Source of the DNA: CAZSWR01 sp964610885
GTDB taxonomy: Bacteria; Bacteroidota; Ignavibacteria; Kapaibacteriales; UBA2268
Direction: 5' to 3'
Length of the DNA: 54,617 nt
NCBI GenBank assembly: GCA_964610885.1
Contig: CAZSWR010000012.1
Location: forward strand, 1-54,617
The first letter of the stretch is position 1. The number at the start of each line of letters is the position of its first letter. The notes under the pieces were generated by a model. It was not told where the DNA came from. It saw only the letters and a program-made list of their open reading frames with translations, and made no database searches. The translations under genes were made by a program, and so were the position numbers. This document shows positions 1 to 8,120 of the stretch, one piece after another.

Positions 1-4
1 TTTA

Positions 5-12
5 CAAATATA
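5..12 (-). promoter_or_regulatory. Possible -7 promoter element reading off the left edge
   Basis: The minus strand reads TATATTTG, a match to the Bacteroidetes -7 element TAnnTTTG. The same block with almost the same flanks occurs before the epimerase gene (51855-51862). A good -33 TTTG is not obvious at the expected distance. If real, it serves a minus-strand gene left of the window and makes this edge an intergenic region. Confidence 0.35.
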
Positions 13-62
13 GCAATTTATTATTTTGAAAGTATCGGTTTTTCGGATGAACCGATTTTTCT

Positions 63-1541
63 TTGCATTTTAAATACCTTAAGGCAGGGAGCGGGACAAG
101 CGAATCCCCAGACAAAAAAATTCAAAGGTTGTATTTGGCAAAACCCGACTCGGATACTATAGACATACTCACCTACCACTATAATAAAAACTCTATCTAT
201 GGATATATTTGCGTGCCCCACACCGCCGATACAGGCACGTATTCGATCTTTGCCGAAGTACTGACCGACAATGGCGCACTTCTTCTCACGAGTGATTCTT
301 ATAAGTTATCGATCAAAAAATATTTCAATTCAAATATTATTCTTTCAGCCGATCCAAAGGAAATAACTTGTGGGGATTCGGTTACGATTACAGTCAATTG
401 CGCTAGCAAGTTCTACGTGAATGATGAGTTCAATTGTTATATCTCCAATACGCTCCGCGACGAACAATACCCGACAAACGGTTACGTGTTTCTGTCGGAT
501 TCAGTATTCACTTGCAGGGTCTTTGTCCCGGAAACCCTTTCCACACAGTTCTGCAATATTATGGCAACCCACAATTGGGGAAACCACTATGGAGTTGCTG
601 CGTTGAAAGTTTACCGTCGACAATACGGTGTTTCGATCGCCCCGGACAGCGTCGTTGCAGGCGAGAGTCAGTTCTTCGATGTAAAAATATCACACCTAAG
701 CGATCGTATGCGCTTTGCGAACGCGCTGCCCCAAGAGGTATCCGCCGAATACTGCGGCCACAGATGCGTTTCCGACTCCATCGACTACACGAACGACAGC
801 ACTCTTCGGTGCCGATTCTCCTTCCCGCTCGTTGCCGATAAGAAACCAATTAACTTTACACTGAAATATCCCTTTGGGACAATCAATGTGGGCAACGCGA
901 GGGAATTTTCGGTGATACCTGCCTTGAAGATTGTCGGAGTAAGCACTGATACGCTTATCGGTGGAACAAACAGCTCTATCGTCATTACGACATCCGATGA
1001 TGATTTTACCGTTTCAGAAATTAAATATATCAAGTTTTCTTCTGAAGAACCACTGCTGGGCGGGTCTTCCGGTGGTGGAGCATATAATAAATCTTTTACT
1101 TCATACGAGTTCAAGAAGGTTGGCCCAGCGCAATTGCAAGCATGGTTCCATACGAACTACGAAGACAGCAGTTGTGTGTATTATATCAGTATTTTGAAGA
1201 CTGACTCTACAGTTTGGCTGCAAATGGCCGGTCATAAAATTGTGGTGATTAATCCCATGCTGGGCGCGGAAGACAATCAATCATCGGGTATGATCCGAGT
1301 GGAACCCAACCCCGCAAATACTGACTCATATATAGTGTTTGGTGCCGGATTGGTGGGCGAAACAGAGCTTACAGTAGTTAGCCTGGACGGTTCGGAAACC
1401 AAATCGCAGCTGACACTGAACAACCAAAGCGCGGAGTCCAAACTGCCGCTATCCAAATTCGTTAGCAATCCGGGCGCATACTTGATCCGCGTCTCTAACG
1501 GAACGAGGACCCAAACGATAAAGATTGTCTTGCTTAAGTAA
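63..1541 (+). CDS. T9SS-sorted secreted protein, 5' end doubtful
   Basis: A 492-residue reading frame. The last ~80 residues form a typical type IX secretion sorting domain: an EPNPA-type entry, alternating beta strands, a GAYLIRV-type strand and a basic end (KIVLLK). The rest is beta-rich, with pieces resembling Ig-like modules (residues ~30-100, 100-190, 190-290), and no enzyme motif. The only usable start is TTG at 63, because an in-frame TGA lies at 48-50. No Sec signal peptide follows, although T9SS cargo needs one. The 5' end is therefore probably lost by frameshift or decay, or the gene is a remnant. Extracellular or surface location is inferred from the sorting domain; the function is unknown. 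Confidence 0.7.
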   Translation: MHFKYLKAGSGTSESPDKKIQRLYLAKPDSDTIDILTYHYNKNSIYGYICVPHTADTGTYSIFAEVLTDNGALLLTSDSYKLSIKKYFNSNIILSADPKEITCGDSVTITVNCASKFYVNDEFNCYISNTLRDEQYPTNGYVFLSDSVFTCRVFVPETLSTQFCNIMATHNWGNHYGVAALKVYRRQYGVSIAPDSVVAGESQFFDVKISHLSDRMRFANALPQEVSAEYCGHRCVSDSIDYTNDSTLRCRFSFPLVADKKPINFTLKYPFGTINVGNAREFSVIPALKIVGVSTDTLIGGTNSSIVITTSDDDFTVSEIKYIKFSSEEPLLGGSSGGGAYNKSFTSYEFKKVGPAQLQAWFHTNYEDSSCVYYISILKTDSTVWLQMAGHKIVVINPMLGAEDNQSSGMIRVEPNPANTDSYIVFGAGLVGETELTVVSLDGSETKSQLTLNNQSAESKLPLSKFVSNPGAYLIRVSNGTRTQTIKIVLLK

Positions 1542-1552
1542 CACTATTCAAT

Positions 1553-1582
1553 GCAGGGGCGGGCTTGAAACTCGCCCTTTGA
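1553..1582. repeat. GGGGCGGG hairpin repeat after the T9SS gene
   Basis: Contains GCAGGGGCGGG and CTCGCCC, which pair (one G-U) over 7 bp and are followed by TTTGATT. It belongs to the same dispersed GTAGGGGCGAGG/CCTCGCCC family seen at 13702, 33577, 47186 and 47622. It could act as a terminator for the gene ending at 1541. Confidence 0.55.
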
Positions 1583-1596
1583 TTAGGTGATTAGCA

Positions 1597-1628
1597 GATG
1601 TGGTGATGTGATGATGTGGTGATGTGAT
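1597..1628. repeat. Two perfect 16-bp tandem repeats
   Basis: The unit GATGTGGTGATGTGAT occurs twice in direct contact (1597-1612, 1613-1628) and is flanked by GATTAG-type variants on both sides. It is a short low-complexity repeat between genes with no sign of coding. Confidence 0.85.
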
Positions 1629-1822
1629 GATTAGATGACTTTTGGAGTTTTCAGCCTCATTGCCTCCTTTGGCTTTTGTAGTCATCGGATGAGTATCAAA
1701 ATTGCTACTCGTCGTCAAAGTATTCCCTCAGCCTCCTCACAAAATCCACAAATGAATATGAAACAATCACTCTGGGAATTTCGTATTCAATAAATTAGTT
1801 TTTTCACTTTTGGATCAGCGAG

Positions 1823-2260
1823 ATGAAGTTTTTTACTAGAGTTACGAATGGAGTATTTTTGATGATTATTGGAGTGCTCCACTCCCAACTGTTCTTTTCA
1901 TCGGACGGTTTCGGATACCAGTTCAAACAGTTCTGCAATTCTTGCTTTTTCGAGGTTTCCAAAGGTATGGACGAGCTGCCTGCCCTTCCCGGGAATCCTA
2001 ACGCCGACGCAAACACAGCATTTTGGTTCTTGTATTTCGGTTTATTCCTTTTCCCCTTGGGCCTGCTGGTGCATTCCATCGAAAGGAAGAACCAAACTCT
2101 CCCGCACGTGTTCACGGTTTCATACCTGGTTTTTGTGGCAATCGGTAGCTACATGGTGCCCAATTCCGGTATGACGATCATTATGCTGCCGCATGCGATA
2201 TACATGCTCGTCGTTAACATCGTCAGGAAAAGACACCTGCAAACCAAAGCGAATGCGTAA
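1823..2260 (+). CDS. Small four-helix membrane protein, DUF6463-like
   Basis: 145 residues with four hydrophobic segments, roughly residues 8-25, 64-85, 94-112 and 116-133. The N-terminal MKFFTRVTNGVFLMIIGVLH and the overall layout resemble small inner-membrane proteins of the DUF6463 group, whose role is not known. There is no catalytic motif. It stands between the T9SS gene and a rhodanese gene on the same strand, about 110 bases before the latter. Membrane location is well supported by hydrophobicity; the family assignment is from memory of its general pattern. Confidence 0.7.
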   Translation: MKFFTRVTNGVFLMIIGVLHSQLFFSSDGFGYQFKQFCNSCFFEVSKGMDELPALPGNPNADANTAFWFLYFGLFLFPLGLLVHSIERKNQTLPHVFTVSYLVFVAIGSYMVPNSGMTIIMLPHAIYMLVVNIVRKRHLQTKANA

Positions 2261-2371
2261 TTTGCACTGCCAGGTGAAACTTAATCGGCGCCCCTTCTTA
2301 TTGCTTTGATGTAACATTATTTCACGAATCGTTACCTACAAGTAAGTTTATTAATGCAAAAGGAAGGCAAA

Positions 2372-2935
2372 ATGCAAAGGCTATTTACTTTATTGATTAT
2401 TGTGTCCGCGGTGTTCTTTGCCAAGCATTCGCAATGCTGTGGCCAAGTGATGGCCGACACTTCTTCGGCCCGCAAGACATCGTCAGAATTAATGACAATC
2501 GAACAGCTTATCAAGGACGCAAGGGCCAATGTCGGGTTCATCGGCAACAAAGAGCTAATCGCGCGTATCAATGCCAATCCTAAACTGGTGCTGATCGATG
2601 TCAGGACGAAGGAAGAATACGATGCTGCGCACATGAAAGGCGCAACTTGGCTGGAAAGGGGCATTGCCGAGTTCACTCTCTCGAGGACTCTCCGCGACCC
2701 CGACGCCGAAATTGTCGTCTATTGCATGAAGGGGAACCGCTCGGCATTGGTAGCCAAGAAGTTAGAACAAATGGGCTACCACAACGTCAAATCCCACGTA
2801 GGGCTGGAATCGTGGATTGCCGACGGGTACTCTCTGTATAACTTTCTGGGCGAGATAAAAGTCGTCAGCATGCGGAAACTGAATGCTGCCACAAATCCAG
2901 TGGAATTCTATTTGGACAAGAAAGTAAGCGAATAA
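2372..2935 (+). CDS. Exported rhodanese-like sulfurtransferase
   Basis: 187 residues: a signal peptide or anchor (residues 1-24), then a single rhodanese domain (~55-160). The active loop C118-M-K-G-N-R fits the six-residue catalytic loop of rhodaneses that carry a persulfide on cysteine. LIDVRTKEEYDAAHMKGA is the conserved CH2A-like segment. The start was placed at the ATG at 2372 because AGGAAGG lies 5 bases before it; an in-frame ATG at 2354 has no such site. Likely a periplasmic sulfur-transfer or redox protein; the acceptor is unknown. Confidence 0.85.
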   Translation: MQRLFTLLIIVSAVFFAKHSQCCGQVMADTSSARKTSSELMTIEQLIKDARANVGFIGNKELIARINANPKLVLIDVRTKEEYDAAHMKGATWLERGIAEFTLSRTLRDPDAEIVVYCMKGNRSALVAKKLEQMGYHNVKSHVGLESWIADGYSLYNFLGEIKVVSMRKLNAATNPVEFYLDKKVSE

Positions 2936-2980
2936 CGTTTTTTTTGATTTTATTTGAAATATTACTAATTTTGTAATCAG

Positions 2981-2988
2981 TATATTTG
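2981..2988 (+). promoter_or_regulatory. Possible -7 promoter element
   Basis: TATATTTG on the plus strand matches TAnnTTTG. The nearest upstream TTTG (2953-2956) is 24 bases away, wider than usual. It could drive the membrane protein at 3262 with a long leader. Confidence 0.3.
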
Positions 2989-3179
2989 ATAACTTGCGGC
3001 AACAATCGAACGATAAACCAATACTTGGCTAACGTCCACCCCGGAATTTAGGCTCTATTCGTTTCGCCTTCGTTGGCTCCCGCTCCTTAAAAATACTTTT
3101 GATGAGAACCATACTTAAACTCATAATATAACATCCCCTGCCCCACCGGCACAACAGAATAATCCACGCATTGCTGCGC

Positions 3180-3200
3180 AAATGCAATTGAATTGCATTT
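3180..3200. promoter_or_regulatory. Perfect 10-bp inverted repeat
   Basis: AAATGCAATT and AATTGCATTT flank a single central base. The symmetry is that of a dimeric regulator site or a short hairpin. It lies ~60 bases before the reading frame of the next membrane protein. No T-run follows, so an operator or mRNA hairpin fits better than a terminator. Confidence 0.45.
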
Positions 3201-3261
3201 TTATTGGTATTCTTCATAAGAAGAATGTCTTTTTATGTTAAATTATATCGAAAGTTATATC

Positions 3262-3741
3262 ATGAGTTTATTAAATAAAAAAAACGCGATTAGTTCCGTC
3301 CTCGCTGTTCTTCTATTCTTGGCAATGCTGAACAGTGCATTTTTCTTCATCTCCGCCCTCGGTTTCGGCCCTGGCCAATGGTTGGCGTTTAACGCTTGTT
3401 CCTTGGCCATCATTGCGCACGTTGTGTGCTTTGCGGCCTATTTGCGCACAAAGAATGCGTTTTGGCTGGCCATACCGCTTCTGCCCATGTATTACTACGG
3501 GACGATGGGATTGTTCCTCATGGAATGGAACGCTAACAATGCCTTCGCACACATAACGCATGTGCTAATTACCATTAACGTCATTTGGATTCTATATACA
3601 ATTATCAAAGAACGTGACTTTTCCGCTCTCGGCCGAGGATTACTGGCGGGCATGATCATTTTCGTACCGATTTTTGCCATCATCCAGACATACAACCAAG
3701 CGCATATTAGCGAACTCATCCAAGCATTGCAGAAGCTGTAA
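3262..3741 (+). CDS. Four-helix membrane protein of unknown role
   Basis: 159 residues with four clear membrane spans (about residues 12-34, 43-63, 69-88 and 96-113) and a fifth hydrophobic stretch near 125-145. There are no charged active-site motifs and I do not recognise the family. An in-frame ATG at 3235 would add nine residues, and neither start has a strong ribosome-binding site. The gene is followed by a repeat and a bidirectional hairpin terminator facing argS. Confidence 0.65.
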   Translation: MSLLNKKNAISSVLAVLLFLAMLNSAFFFISALGFGPGQWLAFNACSLAIIAHVVCFAAYLRTKNAFWLAIPLLPMYYYGTMGLFLMEWNANNAFAHITHVLITINVIWILYTIIKERDFSALGRGLLAGMIIFVPIFAIIQTYNQAHISELIQALQKL

Positions 3742-3803
3742 ACTTCTGCGCAATGGACTTAATCTCAAATTGTGCGTTTTATAAACCTTCAACAAAACAC
3801 TTT

Positions 3804-3902
3804 TTTCTTACTCCCTTCTCCTGTCGGGAGAAGGGCCGGGGATGAGGGTACAGTAAAAATGTCAAGTATTATTGAGCATTTTGGATACAAGAATCCCTTA
3901 CC
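3804..3902. repeat. ~95-bp dispersed repeat, copy 1
   Basis: Begins with CTTACTCCCTTCTCC...GGGAGAAGGGCCGGGGATGAGGG, which contains the hairpin CCCTTCTCC/GGGAGAAGGG. It continues through a shared ATGTCAA...GGAT...GAATCCCT tail. The same order is found at 36636-36731, including the weaker second half, so the unit is longer than the G/C-rich core that is common in many bacterial genomes. Confidence 0.75.
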
Positions 3903-3930
3903 AATTCAGAAATGGCAAGGGATTCTTTTT
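3890..3930. terminator. Hairpin terminator between convergent genes
   Basis: GAATCCCTT (3891-3899) pairs with AAGGGATTC (3917-3925), followed by TTTTT. The T-run follows on the plus strand, so it mainly ends the transcript from 3262-3741; the stem may also slow argS transcription from the other side. Confidence 0.8.
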
Positions 3931-3947
3931 ATTACTCAGATTTTGTT

Positions 3948-5591
3948 TTACATTCTTTCGGGAGTCGTGATTCCGAGGATACGAAGTCCGTTCCGAAGCA
4001 CGATTTTGGCCGTGTGGGCCAGCAACAATCGGGCCTGCAAGAGCTTTTCTTCGGAGCCGATGATCCGGCAATCGTGGTAGAACACATGGAAGGCTTGAGC
4101 CACTTCGCGAAGGTATTCGGCCATGAATTGCGGCTCGAACTTTTCGCCCGATGAGCGTACCACGGCAGGGAATCGCGTCAGAACTTTGATCAGCTCGATT
4201 TCCTGGGGAGCAGTCAATAATTCTGTCGAGAACTCTGAACCGGGAACAAACGCGATCGAATTTTCTTTGATCTTCTCGAAAATCTGGCAAATCCTGGCAT
4301 GAGCGTATTGAAGGTAGAAAACAGGATTCTTGTCGCTTTGCTCGCGGGCAAGCGCCAGATCGAATTCCAAGTGCGTGCCAGATCCGCGCATCAGCAGGAA
4401 GAACCTTACGACGTCCGCGCCCACCTCATCGAGCAATTGGTCCAAGGTGTATGATTTGCCGGATCGTTTGCTCATTTTCACGGGCTGGCCGTTTTCGGTC
4501 AGCGTAACAAATTGGTATATCAATACTTTGACTTTTTCGCTATTGTATCCGAGCGCTTTGATTGCGGCCATCACGTCCGGCACGGTGGCGATGTGGTCCG
4601 CGCCGAAGACATCGACGACGAGGTCGTATCCGCGGTCGAGCTTGTCCTTGTGGTAAGCAATGTCCGGCAGGCGGTAAGTGGCCTCGCCGGTGGATTTCAC
4701 GATAACGCGGTCGTCCTCCAGCCCAAGCTTGGAGAATGCGAGCCATTTGGCTCCATCCTTTTCGTAAACCAGTCCCAAATCGCTAAGCTGGTCGATTGTC
4801 TGTTGGATCCTGCCGGAGCTATACAAAGTATCTTCGTTGAAAAAGATCTCTTGGCGAATGGTCATCGCTTCGAGTGTTTTTTTAATCATTCCGAAGCACC
4901 AATTCTCGCCAGTTTTGCGGAAAAACTCCATATCTTCGTTGTTTCCGGCGGCGAGAACAGTTCCTTTATCTTTGTGAATCTCTTCGGCGATGTCGCGAAT
5001 ATATTCGCCGTGGTAGCCGTCCTCGGGGAACTCGAACTCGGGATTGTCGATCTGGCAATATCTTGCGAAAATCGACTTGGCGAGCATGTTCATCTGGTTG
5101 CCGGCATTGTTGAAGTAATACTCGCGGGTAACCTTCCAGCCCATCCACTCGAACAGGTTGGCCACCGTGTCGCCAATGGCAGCGTTGCGGCCGTGGCCCA
5201 AGTGCAGAAGCCCGGTCGGGTTAGCGCTGACGTATTCGACGTTCACAGTTTTTCCGGCTCCAATATCCAAGCGGCCGAAGCTTTCGCCGCAGATTTGCAT
5301 CATCTTCAGCAATTCGGTATAGAACTTATTTGTGAATCTGACATTAATGAACCCGGCACCGGCGATGTCCACCTTTTCGATCATTTCGGCGTCGTAGCTA
5401 AGGTTTTTGATAATTTCCTCGGCAATTGCTCTGGGCGGCTTTTTCATTTCTTTGGCCAGCCTCATGGCGATATTGGCCGAAAGGTCGCCGTGGTCGGGAT
5501 TGTTCGGCAACCCGAAAAAAAGTCCATCGCTTGGGACGTTCATCTTTTCGAGTGCATTCTTGAAAATTGGCAATAAATATTGTTTTTGCAT
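3948..5591 (-). CDS. argS: Arginine--tRNA ligase
   Basis: 547 residues, near the usual length. It charges tRNA-Arg with arginine using ATP in the cytoplasm. The N-terminal add-domain is followed by the class I signature H130-L-G-H133-G (HIGH motif) within SANPTGLLHLGHG, and the KMSKRSG loop lies near residue 375. The C-terminal anticodon-binding domain ends with LGITTPERM, close to the usual LGVxxPERM ending. No Shine-Dalgarno precedes the ATG. It is transcribed after rsfS and the LytR_C protein; the 30-base gap to rsfS suggests an operon. Confidence 0.97.
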   Translation of the reverse strand: MQKQYLLPIFKNALEKMNVPSDGLFFGLPNNPDHGDLSANIAMRLAKEMKKPPRAIAEEIIKNLSYDAEMIEKVDIAGAGFINVRFTNKFYTELLKMMQICGESFGRLDIGAGKTVNVEYVSANPTGLLHLGHGRNAAIGDTVANLFEWMGWKVTREYYFNNAGNQMNMLAKSIFARYCQIDNPEFEFPEDGYHGEYIRDIAEEIHKDKGTVLAAGNNEDMEFFRKTGENWCFGMIKKTLEAMTIRQEIFFNEDTLYSSGRIQQTIDQLSDLGLVYEKDGAKWLAFSKLGLEDDRVIVKSTGEATYRLPDIAYHKDKLDRGYDLVVDVFGADHIATVPDVMAAIKALGYNSEKVKVLIYQFVTLTENGQPVKMSKRSGKSYTLDQLLDEVGADVVRFFLLMRGSGTHLEFDLALAREQSDKNPVFYLQYAHARICQIFEKIKENSIAFVPGSEFSTELLTAPQEIELIKVLTRFPAVVRSSGEKFEPQFMAEYLREVAQAFHVFYHDCRIIGSEEKLLQARLLLAHTAKIVLRNGLRILGITTPERM

Positions 5592-5620
5592 TTGAATTCA
5601 ATTACTTAATAATCAAAATA

Positions 5621-6085
5621 TTATTCTTCTGAATAATCAATTATGTGTCCCGAAAGGACCTCTTTGAGTTCGTCGGCTTTGAGTGCTTTTTCTTTGCCAT
5701 CTGGACCGAGGCGATAGAAATCGGAGTCTGACCATAATTTTTCCAATTTATAGAAATCGCGAGTGCGGCCGAGCATGACGTGCACCACGACGTCGAAGAA
5801 GTCGAGGACCATCCACTGGCCGGACCCGGTGCCTTCGATACGTGGGCGATTGTATCCGAGTTTCTTTGTCTGAATCTCAATTTCTTCGGCAACCGCGCGC
5901 ACCTGCGTTTCCGAATCGCACGAGCAAATGACGAAGAAATCCGAAGGAGCGAATTCAATCTGCTTCAGATTAAGTATCAGAATGTTTTCCGCGATTTTCT
6001 CGTCGGCAATGCGGGCGCAAAGAACTGCGAACCCTTTGGTCGATCTTGGTTTAGAGTATTTTGCCAAGCAATTATTCCTTATCAA
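5621..6085 (-). CDS. rsfS: Ribosomal silencing factor RsfS
   Basis: 154 residues. The RsfS/Iojap family binds ribosomal protein L14 and prevents subunit joining when nutrients are short. The core runs from about residue 20 to 125, with DFFVICSCDSETQVRAVAEE and the conserved GSGQWMVLDFFDVVVHVM block, followed by the usual R-DFYKLEKLWSD segment. About 30 residues follow the core, longer than the usual 105-120-residue proteins. Only TTG codons are available at the expected start (6085 or 6067). The TTG at 6085 begins almost directly after the stop of the LytR_C gene, suggesting translational coupling. Confidence 0.93.
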   Translation of the reverse strand: MIRNNCLAKYSKPRSTKGFAVLCARIADEKIAENILILNLKQIEFAPSDFFVICSCDSETQVRAVAEEIEIQTKKLGYNRPRIEGTGSGQWMVLDFFDVVVHVMLGRTRDFYKLEKLWSDSDFYRLGPDGKEKALKADELKEVLSGHIIDYSEE

Positions 6086-6086
6086 T

Positions 6087-6551
6087 TTATTTAAATGGTT
6101 TTAGTGCTAAATAATCACGCCCGAGCACTACCTCGCAGCGAATGAAGGCCGAAGAGTCGATACGCGAGACAACAAGCGAATCGTTTATCCCGCAGGCGAA
6201 AGCAACTTTCTTTGCGCTCGAGCGGTCGCCGAGTTTGTCTATCACGTACGAATGCGGCACTTCGGTGGTGGAGTTTCCGGTCTCGACCACGTCGAACCCA
6301 CGGGCACGCAAATAGTTCCGGCAATTCCCTGCCAATCCGGGTACCCCGCACGAATTTAAAATCCGAACTTGGATCATTTCTTGCTGGGTGATGTGCTCCA
6401 CGCCTTGGTCGATTTCGGCAGATGTGGGCGGCGAAGTGATCCTTAGCGCAAACGATGCGCTGAAAAGCACAACCACAAGCCCCAACAGCCCTACGCTCGA
6501 GTATATCAATCCTTTTTTTATATTTGTATTCTTTTTAAAGTTCTTTTTCAT
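6087..6551 (-). CDS. LytR C-terminal-domain membrane protein
   Basis: 154 residues: one N-terminal membrane span (~residues 15-36) and a LytR_C domain (~56-150) with the typical beginning IQVRILNSCGVPGLA and end VVLGRDYLALKPF. The family is attached to LytR-CpsA-Psr cell-wall ligases or stands alone, and lies in the periplasm. Here it stands alone, without the LytR catalytic domain, directly before rsfS. That order (LytR_C protein, rsfS) is one I recognise from Bacteroidota/Ignavibacteria. The ATG at 6551 was chosen over an upstream TTG (6578). Confidence 0.82.
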   Translation of the reverse strand: MKKNFKKNTNIKKGLIYSSVGLLGLVVVLFSASFALRITSPPTSAEIDQGVEHITQQEMIQVRILNSCGVPGLAGNCRNYLRARGFDVVETGNSTTEVPHSYVIDKLGDRSSAKKVAFACGINDSLVVSRIDSSAFIRCEVVLGRDYLALKPFK

Positions 6552-6652
6552 TTTACAAAAATTATTTATATTTAACAAAATTACGAAATAATTTTAGAAT
6601 CAAAAAATATGCCTTATAATATACTGATAATAAACATTAAAGATATTTGTGA

Positions 6653-7885
6653 ATGAAATTATACTTAGGCTATATCATTAACCCAAGCGAAACCGGCGGA
6701 GTGGATTACTACCCGGACGGTGCTTTGGTCGTTTCGCCCGAAAAACAGATTGTCTATTCAGGAGACGCCTCAAGGGCTTTCGAAGAATTTCCATCGGCTC
6801 AGATCATCGATTGCGACGGCAAGGCCATACTTCCCGGATTTGTCGATTTGCATTCGCATATACCGCAATTGCCGGTTATTGGGACTGCCAGGGGCACACT
6901 TCTCGAGTGGTTGGCGGACTACGTCTTCCCCGTCGAAACAAAATTCTCCGACCCCGAGCTTGCGCGCTCCATCTGCCGCCAGTTCTTCGAGGAGGCCCAC
7001 CGCCGCGGCACTCGGACAATGGCGCTATACTCCAGCTCGAACCTGCAATCCACCGAAATCGCATTCGAGGAGGCCGAACGAATCGGAATGCGGGCATACA
7101 TTGGGCTTTGCCTGATGGACATGAACGCCCCCGCTGAATTACTTAAATCGGCTGAGGATAATATCAAAGACCTGCTGCTGATCTCGAACGCTTGGCACGG
7201 CAAAGGCAACGGACGTTTGAAATCCATTGTTACGCCCAGATTTGCACTATCCTGTTCGCGCGAGCTCTTGAAAAGATGCGGCGAAGTGGCCGCCTCCGAA
7301 GGATTATTTATCCAGACTCACCTTTCAGAAAACCTAAACGAAATCGATGCCGTCAAGACCATGTACCCGGACGCTCCCGATTACACATCGGTTTACCGCC
7401 AATTCGGGCTGCTGACGGACAAGACTCTACTTGCCCACACGATTCACCTCTCGGAGCCGGAAAGGGACGCCTTGCGCGATAGCGGGGCCGTTGCGGTGCA
7501 TTGCCCGCTGTCGAACAAATACCTCCGAAGCGGGATTATGCCGTTGTCGGATATGCTAAACGGCGACATCCGACTCAGCCTTGGTTCCGACGTCGCCGCC
7601 GGGCACTCGCTTTCGATGCTTTCAGTGGCCCGCGAGGCAGTGGAATCGTCGAAAATGCTGGACTTCTCGAATGGCAATCCAAACGAAAAGCTCGTTGACG
7701 TGGAAACGGCCTTCAGGCTGGCCACAATCGAGGGCGCTCGCGCCTTGGGCATCGAAGGGGAAACCGGCAATCTGGACGCAGGCAAAAAAGCGGATTTTAT
7801 TATAGTCGATTGCCCTCGCCTGTCGATTGATTTGCCGACCACCGGCGAAGATGTCTTGGCCAGCGTGATGTACAGGGATTTGTAG
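6653..7885 (+). CDS. guaD: Guanine deaminase-like amidohydrolase
   Basis: 410 residues of the metal-dependent amidohydrolase superfamily. Metal ligands are visible: H67-x-H69 in PGFVDLHSHIPQ, H223 in THLSEN, H262 (or H265) in LAHTIH and D313 in GSDVAAG. The PQLPVIGTARG, TPRFALSCS and HCPLSN blocks follow guanine deaminases, which turn guanine into xanthine in purine salvage. It ends in SVMYRDL, slightly shorter than the usual C-terminus. It is divergent from the LytR_C/rsfS/argS group across a 100-base AT-rich gap. Another deaminase of the same clade cannot be excluded. Confidence 0.85.
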   Translation: MKLYLGYIINPSETGGVDYYPDGALVVSPEKQIVYSGDASRAFEEFPSAQIIDCDGKAILPGFVDLHSHIPQLPVIGTARGTLLEWLADYVFPVETKFSDPELARSICRQFFEEAHRRGTRTMALYSSSNLQSTEIAFEEAERIGMRAYIGLCLMDMNAPAELLKSAEDNIKDLLLISNAWHGKGNGRLKSIVTPRFALSCSRELLKRCGEVAASEGLFIQTHLSENLNEIDAVKTMYPDAPDYTSVYRQFGLLTDKTLLAHTIHLSEPERDALRDSGAVAVHCPLSNKYLRSGIMPLSDMLNGDIRLSLGSDVAAGHSLSMLSVAREAVESSKMLDFSNGNPNEKLVDVETAFRLATIEGARALGIEGETGNLDAGKKADFIIVDCPRLSIDLPTTGEDVLASVMYRDL

Positions 7886-7892
7886 GGTAGAA

Positions 7893-8003
7893 TGATATCG
7901 CGCTAGCGGTTGTTTTCCTGCTTGCATGTCATACCGCATAGCGGTTGTTATTAATATTCTGCATGAATCAACCAAACATATAAAACATTCGCTCGCGCGG
8001 TAA
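7893..8003 (+). repeat. Triple-hairpin dispersed repeat, copy 1
   Basis: Three hairpin units in order: GATATCGCGCTAGCGGTTGTT (decayed first unit, 7894-7914), CATACCGCATAGCGGTTGTT (7930-7949) and ATTCGCTCGCGCGG at the end. The text between units 2 and 3, CTGCATGAATCAACCAAAC..AAAACATTCGCT, is shared with the minus-strand copy at 39661-39790. It has no reading frame and lies after guaD. The rest of the gap to 8120 shows nothing recognisable. Confidence 0.8.
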
Positions 8004-8120
8004 AGAGCCATTTTGATTCGATCAACTCGCACAAAATTGTATTTGGTACATTTCCCCCACAAAACGTTATAGAACCACTTTATTTCGATCCTAGGATGGG
8101 GTTACTTAGGTCATTTTTCA

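Noticed and set aside
1597..1628. Tandem repeats as an origin iteron or CRISPR
   Set aside because: Only two 16-bp copies, low complexity, no DnaA boxes or replication gene nearby.
4512..5576. 354-codon open frame on the plus strand
   Set aside because: It lies wholly antisense to argS, whose protein is certain; the translation has no family character.
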